Shown here: positions 16,845 to 25,073 of the stretch, one piece after another
How the letters are laid out: each line of letters begins with the position of its first letter
Numbering within the stretch: the first letter of the stretch is position 1
Assembly (NCBI RefSeq): GCF_001613065.1
Contig: NZ_BDBQ01000074.1
Span: 1-64,000 of the forward strand
Reading direction: 5' to 3'
From: Nocardia miyunensis NBRC 108239
Lineage (GTDB): Bacteria > Actinomycetota > Actinomycetes > Mycobacteriales > Mycobacteriaceae
Length of the DNA: 64,000 nt
The notes under the pieces: model-generated
Databases searched by the model: none
Seen by the model: only the letters and a program-made list of their open reading frames with translations
Told to the model about the DNA's origin: nothing
Program-made: the position numbers and the translations under genes

Positions 16845-17139
16845 ACGACCGGCGACGGATTTCGGTTGCACGCCCCGGCAGGTTGTCCTCTGCGGTTCTC
16901 TGCCCGCGGGCACGGGCCGTGTGAACCGAATGGCTATGCCGCGATCGAGGTTTCCACCGCAGACAGAGACCACCACGATGCCGCGCGGCCCGACGCGATG
17001 AGTGCGGCCGCATCAATCCACGCGTTGTCGATGCATCATCCATGTCGAGCGGTTCGTCCGCAGGATCCGAATTCGTTTCCGGGCGGGCCGAATCCGTATC
17101 GCCGGACCTGCCGCCGCGGATCGTCCGCGCGGACGGGCG
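16845..17139. other. Convergent intergenic region without a recognised gene
   Basis: This 295-bp gap lies between the convergent oxidoreductase and CDF transporter genes. Short open frames cross it, but none has a ribosome-binding site or recognisable product. I see no strong terminator stem in it. Confidence 0.5.
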
Positions 17140-18060
17140 CTACGCGGGCTGGGTGCGGTAGAGGTCGGGTTCGATGTACATGAGGCGGGCGATGGGGACC
17201 GCGGTGCGAACCCGTTCCTCGGCGGCGTCGATGGCGGTGGCGATATCGCCGATCTCCAGGCCGGGCACGATCGCGACCTTGGCGGCGATCAAGAGCTCCT
17301 CGGGGCCCAGGTATTCGGTGCGCAGGTGGATGACGCGATCGATGTGGGCGCCGTCGACGAGGTTCTCGCGGATCGCGCGGATCTGTTCGGGGGTCGCGCC
17401 CTCGCCGATGAGCAGGCTCTTCATCTCCACGATCAGCACGACGGCGATGACGCCCAGCAGGATTCCGATGCCGAGGGTGCCGATGCCGTCCCACACCGGA
17501 TTATCGGTGAGCATGGTCAGCACGACCGCGACCAGCGCGATCAGCAGGCCGATCAGCGCCCCGCTGTCCTCGAGCAGCACCACCGGAAGTTCCGGATTGC
17601 GGGAGTTGCGGATGAACCGCCACCAGCCGACGCCGCCGCGCAACGCCGCGGACTCCTTCATGGCCGTGGCGAAACTGTAGCCCTCCAGCCCCGCGGCGAT
17701 GGCCAGGATGACGACCGCCACGATCGGCGAGGTCAGCTCCTCCGGATGCTGGATCTTGTGGATGCCCTCATAGATCGCGTACATCGAGCCGAGCGTGAAC
17801 AGCACCAGCGCCACGACGAACGAGTAGAAGTAGCGATTGCGCCCGTAGCCGAACGGATGCAGCTCATCGGCCTCCTGCTCGGCGCGCTTCTGCCCGATCA
17901 GCAGCAATCCCTGATTTCCGGTGTCGGCCAGCGAATGCACCGCCTCGGCCAGCATCGATCCGGAGCCGGTGATCAGCGCACCGACGAATTTGGCGACAGC
18001 GATGCCCGCGTTCGCGCTGAGTGCCGCGAAGATCGCCTTCTTACCGCCACTCGCAGACAT
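17140..18060 (-). CDS. Cation diffusion facilitator (CDF) transporter
   Basis: The 306-residue membrane protein has six hydrophobic segments and the CDF core: an N-terminal AEAVHSLADTGNQ with the HxxxD metal site in TM2, LHPFGYGRNRYFYSF, and a second acidic site near LLEDSGALIGLL in TM5. A cytoplasmic metallochaperone-like C-terminal domain follows. CDF proteins export Zn2+, Mn2+, Fe2+ or related ions in exchange for protons. ATG 18060 (MSASGGKK) matches family starts. It lies 95 bp downstream of manA in the same direction and may be read through from it; no metal-binding regulator is adjacent. Confidence 0.92.
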   Translation of the reverse strand: MSASGGKKAIFAALSANAGIAVAKFVGALITGSGSMLAEAVHSLADTGNQGLLLIGQKRAEQEADELHPFGYGRNRYFYSFVVALVLFTLGSMYAIYEGIHKIQHPEELTSPIVAVVILAIAAGLEGYSFATAMKESAALRGGVGWWRFIRNSRNPELPVVLLEDSGALIGLLIALVAVVLTMLTDNPVWDGIGTLGIGILLGVIAVVLIVEMKSLLIGEGATPEQIRAIRENLVDGAHIDRVIHLRTEYLGPEELLIAAKVAIVPGLEIGDIATAIDAAEERVRTAVPIARLMYIEPDLYRTQPA

Positions 18061-18155
18061 ACCTGTCGTCCTTGCCCTTTCGTAGCCCTGCTCACTCTGT
18101 GTCCGATTTGTCCGCAAACCCTACCGGAACGTCCCGACATCCGATCTCCGGTGTA

Positions 18156-19373
18156 CTACTCGCCCCCCACGCAGGCGCAGAACAGCTGTGCCGCTCCGTC
18201 GACCGCCTGCGCACGGATATCGGTGTCCGCCGCGGAGATCCAGGCCGCACCGCCCGGGGTGATCACCAGATCGTCGCCGCCGCCCTGCAGCAGTCGCACC
18301 GTCCCGGCCGTGCACAGGATGATCCCCGGTCCGGTGCGCGGAATCGGCGTCGGCTCGGCCCCGGCCTCGAGTTCGAAGCGACGCAGCGCGAATTCGGTTG
18401 CGGGCGTGCGGTATCGGAACGAACAATCGCCGACCGGTTCCGCGGTCACGATGGGCAGGGCGAGCGGTTCGAAGTCCAGCACCCGCAGCAGTTCGGGCAC
18501 GTCGACGTGTTTGGGCGTGAGCCCGCCGCGCAGCACGTTGTCGGAGTTGGCCATGATCTCCACGCCGACCCCGTTCAGATAGGCGTGCAGATTTCCCGCC
18601 GCCAGGAACAGGCCCTGGCCGGGTTCGAGGGTGATCCGGTTGATCAGCAGCGCGGCCAGTACGCCGGCATCGCCCGGATACGCCTCGGCGAGTTCGAGAA
18701 TCGTGCGCGCCTCGGGAGTGAATTCGTCGTGGCCCTCGGCCAGATAGTGCACACAGCCGTCGAGCACCTTGGGCAGCAGCGTGTCCAGCATGGCCTGCGG
18801 CAGGGTGATCCAGGTGGTGAACACCGTCCGCAGACCCGACGAATCCGGTTGTGCGGCAAGCAGTTCGATGTACTGCTTCAGCTCGGGAACGGCCAGCGCG
18901 GTCAGCAGCGCGACGGTGCGGTGCGGATCGCGGAATCCGGCCAGCGCCTCGAATCGGTTCAGCGCCACCACCAATTCGGGTTTGTGGCTGTCGTCGCGGT
19001 AGTTGCGCATGGGCGAATCCAGCGGCACCCGTTGCAGATTCTCCTGCTCGAATCCGGCGCGGGCCTGAGCGGCGCTGGGATGCGCCTGCAGCGACAGCGG
19101 CTCCTCGGCCGCGAGAATCTTCAGCAGGAACGGCAGGCGTCCGCCGAATTCCGGTGCGACCGCGCCCAATTGGCGTTGCGGATCCGCCGCGACGAACTCG
19201 AGCAGCGATTCGGTGCGGCCGTCGATGTGCACCTGCGCCGGGTCGGCCGGATGCGCGCCGAACCACAGTTCGGCCTCGGGATGGGCAGATGGCACCGGAC
19301 GTCCGCACAGCTCAGCCAGGACGGTGCGCGAGCCCCAGGCGTAGGAACGCAACGCACCAACGAGTTCGTGCAC
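18156..19373 (-). CDS. manA: Mannose-6-phosphate isomerase, class I
   Basis: The 405-residue protein is a type I phosphomannose isomerase. Zn-ligand motifs of the cupin core are visible: EAELWFGAHP, LQAHPSAAQARAGF, the HKPELVVAL segment and ALHAYLNGVGVEIMANSDNVLRGGLTPKHVD in overlapping pieces. It interconverts fructose-6-phosphate and mannose-6-phosphate, the entry to GDP-mannose. The GTG start at 19373 shares one base with the TAG stop of the upstream tobH-like gene (TAGTG), so the two are translationally coupled. Its pathway partners, phosphomannomutase and guanylyltransferase, are both in this window. Confidence 0.93.
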   Translation of the reverse strand: MHELVGALRSYAWGSRTVLAELCGRPVPSAHPEAELWFGAHPADPAQVHIDGRTESLLEFVAADPQRQLGAVAPEFGGRLPFLLKILAAEEPLSLQAHPSAAQARAGFEQENLQRVPLDSPMRNYRDDSHKPELVVALNRFEALAGFRDPHRTVALLTALAVPELKQYIELLAAQPDSSGLRTVFTTWITLPQAMLDTLLPKVLDGCVHYLAEGHDEFTPEARTILELAEAYPGDAGVLAALLINRITLEPGQGLFLAAGNLHAYLNGVGVEIMANSDNVLRGGLTPKHVDVPELLRVLDFEPLALPIVTAEPVGDCSFRYRTPATEFALRRFELEAGAEPTPIPRTGPGIILCTAGTVRLLQGGGDDLVITPGGAAWISAADTDIRAQAVDGAAQLFCACVGGE

Positions 19374-20551
19374 TAGTAATGGCCCCCGTCGTAGTGGGCA
19401 GAGCGATCGGCCGACGTCGCGGGACCGCTGAGCAGACGCAGATACGCCGCGGCCGTCTCGAGCCGCAGCGCGAGTACCGCGAGCTGCTCGAGTTCACCGC
19501 CGGGCTGTACGGCTCGCGGGCCCTGCTCGCCGGGCTGTCCGGCGATCAGTTCGGCGTCCACGTTCACCAGTTCGGCGTCGATCAGGCCGGATCCCGCCGC
19601 GAAGATGGTCAGGCGACGATGCGCGGCGAGCTGATCGGCATCCGCGCTCACCACGAACAGGCCGACCCGTTGTACGGGAGCCGGGCCGTCGAGCTGCTCG
19701 TCGTGGAACAGCGGATCGAAGCCCGGTGCCGCCGCACCCGCGGCCGCGGAGATCAGGGCGTGTGCGCCCGCCACCTGGGCCAGGTCCGCGGCCGTGCTGA
19801 TCTGCCCGGCCGCCGACAGCAGCACCTCGGAGATGTGCGCGGCCACCTGGGTGGCGGCGGGGGAATCACCGGAGAGCACGACGCTGCGCTGTTGCATCCG
19901 AGCGGCCAGCGTCTTCGACGGATTGTGGAAGACCTCGTTGGTGGGTCCGTCGCGCAGGGCCTCCGCGTCCAGCGCGTCGGCCAGCGCGTCCAGATCCGGT
20001 GTGAGCGGGCCGATGTGGGCCGGATCGATGGCCTGCAGAACGGCGATGCCGACGGCCAGATAACGCAGCAGGCGGTTGTGGTCCAGTACGGGCACCCGCG
20101 GCGGCAGCATGGCCGCGCGTCCGGCGGCGGCAGTGCGCAGCGGGCCCTCATCGGGCGCGGCCACGACGACCTCCGCGCCACGGTGCAGTGCCCGATCGAT
20201 CGCGCCGATCACCCGCGGATCGCCCGCGTCGTCTCCGGCGACGAGCACGACGTCCAGCGGGCCGACCCACTGCGGGATCGACGTGACGGGCACGATCGGC
20301 AGTGCGGCGCGATCGCCCAGGCAGGCCACCAGCAGTGCGGCCGCACGCGCGGCGCGGCCCGCGCCGGTGACGATGACGAGGCTGCGCGGGCGCATATCCC
20401 TCAGCCGTGCCAGTACGCCTTCGCCGACAGCCGCGGCGGTCGCGCGCACCTGCGCACCGCCGGATGCTGCCGAACGCAACGTCCCCCCGGAATCCGCAGC
20501 CTCCAGTGAGGCGACGTCATCGAGGTCCAGGACCGGTGTCCCTGCGATCAT
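19373..20551 (-). CDS. TobH-like protein with SIS-type fold
   Basis: This 392-residue protein matches the actinobacterial family between phosphomannomutase and manA (TobH; Rv3256c in M. tuberculosis from memory). It has a SIS-like sugar-isomerase fold pattern: SLVIVTGAGRAARAAALLVAC near the N-terminus and NPSKTLAARMQQRSVVLSG in the middle, like the phosphoglucose/phosphomannose isomerase C-terminal family. The catalytic role is not established. Its place in a coupled operon with manA suggests work on mannose phosphates or their supply. It is Ala-rich and has no membrane segment. Confidence 0.82.
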   Translation of the reverse strand: MIAGTPVLDLDDVASLEAADSGGTLRSAASGGAQVRATAAAVGEGVLARLRDMRPRSLVIVTGAGRAARAAALLVACLGDRAALPIVPVTSIPQWVGPLDVVLVAGDDAGDPRVIGAIDRALHRGAEVVVAAPDEGPLRTAAAGRAAMLPPRVPVLDHNRLLRYLAVGIAVLQAIDPAHIGPLTPDLDALADALDAEALRDGPTNEVFHNPSKTLAARMQQRSVVLSGDSPAATQVAAHISEVLLSAAGQISTAADLAQVAGAHALISAAAGAAAPGFDPLFHDEQLDGPAPVQRVGLFVVSADADQLAAHRRLTIFAAGSGLIDAELVNVDAELIAGQPGEQGPRAVQPGGELEQLAVLALRLETAAAYLRLLSGPATSADRSAHYDGGHY

Positions 20552-20657
20552 CGGGCGTTGCCACCTCCCCTCATCGAGTCAGCAGGCCGGGAGAACCTGT
20601 CCGTACGGAGTGAAAAGTCGGGGGGCGAATACACGCCCTGTGATTCCACTATTCCAG

Positions 20658-22085
20658 TCAGCCGCGCACGATGCTCAGGATCTCGGTTACGAGTGCGTCT
20701 ACTTGCTCGGTCGAGCGGGCCTCGACGTTCAGGCGCAGCAGCGGTTCGGTATTGGAGGCGCGCAGATTGAACCACGCTTCCTCGGGCAGTTGCACGGTCA
20801 CCCCGTCCAGCCGGTCCACCGCGACGGCCCGGTCCTGGAATGCCGTGAGTACGGCCATAGTCCGCTCCTTGGCATCGGCCACCGTCGAATTGATCTCACC
20901 CGACGCCGCATACGTCGCATAGGACGACGCCAGCTCCGACATCGGACGCTCCCCGCCGCCGAGGGCGGCCAGCACGTGCAGGGCGGCGAGCATGCCCGAA
21001 TCCGCACCCCAGAAATCGCGGAAGTAGTAGTGCGCGGAATGCTCGCCCCCGAAGATCGCTCCGGTCGCGGCCATCTGCTGCTTGATGAACGAATGCCCGA
21101 CCCGGGTGCGCACCGCGGTACCGCCCAGTTCGGCGACCAGCTTCGGCACCGACTGCGAGGTGATCAGGTTGTGGATGACGGTCGCGCCCGGCTCCTTGGC
21201 CAACTCGCGTTCGGCCACCAACGCGGTGATCGCCGACGGCGAGACCGGCTCGCCGCGCTCGTCCACCACGAAGCAGCGATCGGCGTCGCCGTCGAAGGCC
21301 AGGCCGATATCCGCACCCGAAGTGCGGACCAACTGCTGCAGATCGACCAGATTCTTCGGATCCAGCGGATTGGCCTCGTGATTGGGGAACGAGCCGTCGA
21401 GTTCGAAATACAGCGGATCGATGGTCAACGCCGGTACCGCGCCCAGTACGGCCGGCACGGTGTAACCGCCCATGCCGTTGCCCGCGTCGACCGCGACCTT
21501 CAACGGGCGGATGCCGCCGAGATCGACCAGCCCGCGCAGGAATTCGGCGTAGGCGTCGAGCAGACTCTCCTCGGTGGCGGTGCCCGGTGCGCCGGCGTGG
21601 GCCGGGACGCCCTCGACGAGCTCGCTCGCGATCGTCGCCAGTCCGGTGTCCTGTCCGACGGGCAGGGCGTTGGCGCGGCACAGTTTGATGCCGTTGTAGC
21701 GCGCGGGGTTGTGACTGGCGGTGAACATCGCGCCCGGGCAGCCCAGATGTCCGGAGGCGAAATACAGCTCGTCGGTGGAGGCCAGACCGATCTGCACCAC
21801 GTCCAGGCCCTGCGCCAGGACTCCGGCGGCGAAGGCGGCGGACAGGGTGGGGGAGGAGTCGCGCATGTCGTGGCCGATGACGACCCGGGTCGCCTGCTCC
21901 CCGCGCATCAGGCGGGCGAAGGCACCGCCGACGTCGCGCACGAATTCCTCGTCGATCTGCTCTCCGACCACACCCCGCACGTCGTAGGCCTTGACAACTG
22001 CTTGAACCGATTCGGCAGACCGAGCGACCGGCCCACCCGTCGCCCGACCGCCACCCCTGATCGAATCGCTGCGCGATGCTGACAT
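20658..22085 (-). CDS. Phosphomannomutase/phosphoglucomutase
   Basis: The protein has 475 residues and the four-domain alpha-phosphohexomutase fold. The phosphoserine loop is TASHNPARYNG, the Mg-binding loop DGDADR, the sugar-specificity loop GEHSAHYYF, and the C-terminal phosphate-binding region NLRASNTEPLLRLNVEA. It converts mannose-6-phosphate to mannose-1-phosphate for GDP-mannose synthesis. In mycobacteria it is known as ManB/PmmA, not to be confused with the guanylyltransferase. I chose ATG 22085; a later start near KAYDVRG cannot be excluded. The gene lies 58 bp downstream of the DUF3499 gene and 106 bp upstream of tobH. Confidence 0.92.
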   Translation of the reverse strand: MSASRSDSIRGGGRATGGPVARSAESVQAVVKAYDVRGVVGEQIDEEFVRDVGGAFARLMRGEQATRVVIGHDMRDSSPTLSAAFAAGVLAQGLDVVQIGLASTDELYFASGHLGCPGAMFTASHNPARYNGIKLCRANALPVGQDTGLATIASELVEGVPAHAGAPGTATEESLLDAYAEFLRGLVDLGGIRPLKVAVDAGNGMGGYTVPAVLGAVPALTIDPLYFELDGSFPNHEANPLDPKNLVDLQQLVRTSGADIGLAFDGDADRCFVVDERGEPVSPSAITALVAERELAKEPGATVIHNLITSQSVPKLVAELGGTAVRTRVGHSFIKQQMAATGAIFGGEHSAHYYFRDFWGADSGMLAALHVLAALGGGERPMSELASSYATYAASGEINSTVADAKERTMAVLTAFQDRAVAVDRLDGVTVQLPEEAWFNLRASNTEPLLRLNVEARSTEQVDALVTEILSIVRG

Positions 22086-22143
22086 GGTTGACACCCTAAT
22101 AGGGCCTGACCCCCGGAACATATTCCGTCCCGGATCCGCCCAC

Positions 22144-22536
22144 TCAGTTCGGCGGGTCGGGCAGTACGCGCAGGTGCCCGCGACGGCCGGTGCGCGCCGG
22201 ACGAGCCGGGCGCTGTGAGGCGGGCTGGTAGTCGGCGGAGTAGCCGCGCTGTTCGGGTTCGCTTGTGCGGCGGCGCATCCCGGCCTCGCGCACGGCCTCG
22301 GCCAGCGCGGTCAGATCATCGTCGTCGGGACTGCTGGAGGAGAAGCCGCCCTCATGGCGGACCATGTCCCAGCCCTTGGGGGCGGTGATCCGGGAGGCGT
22401 GCGTCTCGCACAGGTCCCAGGAATGCGGTTCGGCGACGGTGGCCAGCGGGCCGACGACGGCCGTCGAATCGGAGTAGACGTAGGTCAGCGTCGCGACGGC
22501 CGGGTTCTTGCAGCCGGGCCGGCAGCAACGACGCAT
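22144..22536 (-). CDS. DUF3499 family protein
   Basis: This 130-residue protein starts MRRCCRPGCKNPAVATLTYVYSDS and continues to WDLCETHASRITAPKGWDMVRHE, the invariant core of the actinobacterial DUF3499 family (Rv3258c in M. tuberculosis, from memory). The two Cys pairs (CCRPGC, LCETH) look like a small zinc ribbon. The C-terminal 60 residues are charged and likely disordered. Function is unknown. It heads the unit with phosphomannomutase and is divergent from the Rv3259-like gene. GTG 22545 is an alternative start. Confidence 0.9.
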   Translation of the reverse strand: MRRCCRPGCKNPAVATLTYVYSDSTAVVGPLATVAEPHSWDLCETHASRITAPKGWDMVRHEGGFSSSSPDDDDLTALAEAVREAGMRRRTSEPEQRGYSADYQPASQRPARPARTGRRGHLRVLPDPPN

Positions 22537-22666
22537 GGGAATCACGCAAAGGAGAGTAACCCTCCCGAGGCCCCCACGCCGAGGAGACACGCGCGAATGG
22601 CGCATACCAGTTTGTCGCGTTCACCTCCTCGCCCCGGTGTCGGGAGGGGTGACTAATCTCGTGGTT

Positions 22667-23143
22667 ATGACGCGTTCACGGAAGCGGCGACCGCCGACGG
22701 CACGGTCGGTGATCCGTCGCGGGCGGGGGGTGCGCGGTCCGATGCTGCCGCCGACGGTTCCGGCCTGGCGCACGCGCGGGCAGCAGTTCGACCGGCTCGT
22801 GCTGGAGGCCTTCGCGCCGCTGGACAGCCGCTGGCACGACCGGCTCACCAAATTGGATATCGCGGTCGATGATGTGCCGAAAATCCGTGCGCTGCACCCG
22901 GATTCGGTGACCTGGCCGGACGAGGTCGTGGCCGACGGCGCGGTGCCGCTGTCCCGGCTGATTCCCGCGGGAGTCGATTCGCGCGGTGAGCCGACCCGCG
23001 CCCGGGTGGTGATCTTCCGCAAGCCCCTCGAACTTCGCGCCAACGACCCGGACGACCTGGTCGATCTCCTACGCGAGGTCCTGGTCCAGCAGATCGCGAC
23101 CTATCTCGGCGTGGAACCGGACGTCATCGACCCGGAGGAGTGA
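22667..23143 (+). CDS. Rv3259-like 'metallopeptidase family' protein, zinc site degenerate
   Basis: The 158-residue protein belongs to the minimal-zincin family (PF06262 type) conserved beside DUF3499 in Actinobacteria. It has a basic N-terminus and then FDRLVLEAFAPLD and the ARVVIFRKPLELR strand. Where the family has HExxH, this protein reads VLVQQIATYLGV, so all zinc ligands are replaced. It is therefore unlikely to be a peptidase. I believe actinobacterial orthologues share this loss. ATG 22667 is preceded by a weak GGGAGGGG-like site further upstream. It converges on whiB2 across strong terminator stems. Confidence 0.85.
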   Translation: MTRSRKRRPPTARSVIRRGRGVRGPMLPPTVPAWRTRGQQFDRLVLEAFAPLDSRWHDRLTKLDIAVDDVPKIRALHPDSVTWPDEVVADGAVPLSRLIPAGVDSRGEPTRARVVIFRKPLELRANDPDDLVDLLREVLVQQIATYLGVEPDVIDPEE

Positions 23144-23144
23144 A

Positions 23145-23229
23145 CTCGCCGCGGCTCCCCGCGGCGAGAGGCGGGCCGGAGCCCGCTGTGTCGAACATGC
23201 GGAGGCGAGGGCGAGCGCCCTCGGCCTCC
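23145..23229. terminator. Cluster of stem-loops between convergent genes
   Basis: Three stems lie between the Rv3259-like gene and whiB2. CTCGCCGCGG/CCGCGGCGAG (23145-23168) is perfect with a 4-nt loop. GCGGGC/GCCCGC (23171-23186) has a 4-nt loop. GGAGGCGAGGGC pairs with GCCCTCGGCCTCC (23201-23229) with one bulge. Together they form a bidirectional terminator region. Confidence 0.75.
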
Positions 23230-23594
23230 TAGCCGATGCCGCGCTTGAGACGGCGGCGTTCGCGTTCGGACAGGCCGCCCCAGATACCGAAACGCTCGTC
23301 ATGGGCGAGTGCGTATTCCAGGCATTCGTCCCGGACCTCGCAGCCCATGCAGATCCGCTTCGCCTCGCGCGTCGAGCCGCCCTTCTCGGGGAAGAACGCC
23401 TCCGGATCGGTCTGGGCGCACAGGGCGCGTTCCTGCCACTGCTCCTCGATGGTGTCGAACATCGCATCGAAGTCGGTGACGATGAGACTCAGCTGCGGCG
23501 GCTCGGGCTTGCGCTGTGCGCGTGCCCACTGGCCGCCCTGCTGCGGGTGACCGTCCGGCTGCGCCGGTGTGTCGGAATCGATTCCGGTCACCAT
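23229..23594 (-). CDS. whiB2: WhiB2/WhmD-type [4Fe-4S] regulator
   Basis: The WhiB core is complete: ALCAQTDPEAFFPEKGG, then CMGCEVRDEC giving the four cluster cysteines (C, CxxC, C), then the GIWGGLSERERRRLKR helix that contacts sigma-A. It matches WhiB2/WhmD, which controls septation in mycobacteria and Streptomyces WhiB sporulation septation. I give ATG 23594, preceded by GAGGGGGG 6 nt away (121 residues). An in-frame ATG at 23714 also has a strong site, GAGGAGG 7 nt away, and would give 161 residues. The extra 40 codons have weaker G/C bias at third positions. A LexA box lies upstream at 23835. Confidence 0.93.
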   Translation of the reverse strand: MVTGIDSDTPAQPDGHPQQGGQWARAQRKPEPPQLSLIVTDFDAMFDTIEEQWQERALCAQTDPEAFFPEKGGSTREAKRICMGCEVRDECLEYALAHDERFGIWGGLSERERRRLKRGIG

Positions 23595-23714
23595 GCTTCC
23601 CCCCTCTCGTTCGCCGATCCAGCGGTCGGTGCAGACGCCTGGAACTGCGCCTGCCGTGGAATCGGTTTGCGATACACCACCCGGAATGCCCGACGGGGCC
23701 AGCTCCTCGGCCAT

Positions 23715-24059
23715 CGCTCCGCCTCCTCACTGTGTGTTAGCGCAGAAAGATTTATCCGTCGGACCCGATTTGCCCACCGACGGCCCAACACCGCGACGTT
23801 GTCCCGCGGACATCCCCGAGCTCGTCATTCCCGTTCGAACATTCGTTCGAAATGCGGTCTGCGCCTTGTGCTCTCGCGCATGCCCGGAATGACATGCCTG
23901 TGATTAGACACGCCGGACTGCGCGGTGGTCAAGCTGCCGACACAATTCCGTTACTATCCGCGACCGGGTTCGAGGCTACTCGGCGACTCTCTAGTAGCAA
24001 ATGACCAGCAAATATGCTCCTCGTCGGGCCCGCCGAGACAACGCATAGGCTATGCGGAT
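23715..24059. promoter_or_regulatory. Divergent whiB2/fbiA promoter region
   Basis: This 345-bp AT-enriched gap lies between divergent whiB2 and fbiA and holds no convincing gene. It contains an exact LexA box at 23835-23850. The region 23720-23900 is the most AT-rich nearby and should contain the whiB2 promoters. Confidence 0.6.
23834..23851. promoter_or_regulatory. LexA (SOS) box upstream of whiB2
   Basis: TCGAACATTCGTTCGA (23835-23850) matches the mycobacterial SOS-box consensus TCGAAC-N4-GTTCGA exactly. One further flanking pair (T/A) extends the dyad to 18 bp. It lies 121 bp upstream of the longer whiB2 start and about 210 bp upstream of fbiA. It is the only exact SOS box I noticed in the window. 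Confidence 0.8.
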
Positions 24060-25073
24060 GTGACTGGAGAACAAGCGGACATCGCGCCCGCTGCCGAGCA
24101 TGCCGGTCCCCGAACCAGTGTTGCCGTTCTGGTCGGCGGAGTCGGCGGCGCACGGTTCCTGCAGGGCGTGCGTGAACTACTGCCGGACGCCGATATCTCG
24201 GCGATTGTGAACGTCGGCGACGACGTCTGGATGCACGGTCTGCGCATCTGCCCGGACCTGGACACCTGCATGTATACCCTGGGCGGCGGCATCGATACCG
24301 AACGCGGCTGGGGTCGGGTCGGGGAGACCTGGCACGCCAAGGAGGAGTTGGCGAAATATCATGCCCAGCCCGATTGGTTCGGGCTCGGAGATCGCGATAT
24401 CGCGACGCATCTGGTTCGCAGTGAAATGTTGCGTGCCGGATACCCGCTCTCCGCGGTCACCGAGGCGTTGTGCAACCGATGGCAACCCGGTGTGAAACTT
24501 CTTCCCGCGACCGACGATCGATGCGAAACCCATGTCGTCATCAGTGAGCCGGACAACTCTGGCGAACGTCGCGCGATTCATTTCCAAGAGTGGTGGGTAC
24601 GCTATCGCGCGGACGTCGACACCCATGGATTCGTCACAATCGGGGCGGATCAAGCCGCTCCGGCGCCAGGTGTGACCGAAATCATAGAGCGGGCCGATGC
24701 GGTTCTGCTGGCCCCCTCGAACCCCGTGGTGAGCATCGGCGCCATCCTCGCGGTCCCCGGAATTCGCGGCGCGCTGCGCACCACCGCGGCCAAGGTGGTC
24801 GGCCTGTCGCCGGTGATCGATGGAAAGCCGTTGCGCGGCATGGCCGACGAATGCCTCGCGGTATTGGGTGTGGAAACCACGGCCGAGGCCATCGGCAGGC
24901 ATTTCGGCGCCCGTTCGGACACCGGCATCCTGGACGGCTGGCTGGTCCACTCCACCGATACCGCCGACGTTCCGGGCGTGGAGGTGCGCAGTGTCCCGCT
25001 GCTGATGACCGATCCGGCCGCCACCGCCGAAATGGCCCGCGAGGCACTGGATATCGCGGGGGTGAAGCCGTGA
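24060..25073 (+). CDS. fbiA: 2-phospho-L-lactate (or PEP) transferase FbiA
   Basis: The 337-residue protein has the CofD/FbiA signature: VLVGGVGGARFLQG at the N-terminus, VNVGDD, DLDTCMYTLGG and LLAPSNPVVSIGAILAVPGI. It transfers the phospho-lactyl or phosphoenolpyruvyl moiety from its GDP-activated form to the deazaflavin Fo, making F420-0 or dehydro-F420-0. I chose GTG 24060, which gives the family length; the open frame extends 45 codons upstream without similarity. fbiB starts inside its stop codon (GTGA), so the two F420 genes are coupled. Confidence 0.94.
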   Translation: MTGEQADIAPAAEHAGPRTSVAVLVGGVGGARFLQGVRELLPDADISAIVNVGDDVWMHGLRICPDLDTCMYTLGGGIDTERGWGRVGETWHAKEELAKYHAQPDWFGLGDRDIATHLVRSEMLRAGYPLSAVTEALCNRWQPGVKLLPATDDRCETHVVISEPDNSGERRAIHFQEWWVRYRADVDTHGFVTIGADQAAPAPGVTEIIERADAVLLAPSNPVVSIGAILAVPGIRGALRTTAAKVVGLSPVIDGKPLRGMADECLAVLGVETTAEAIGRHFGARSDTGILDGWLVHSTDTADVPGVEVRSVPLLMTDPAATAEMAREALDIAGVKP

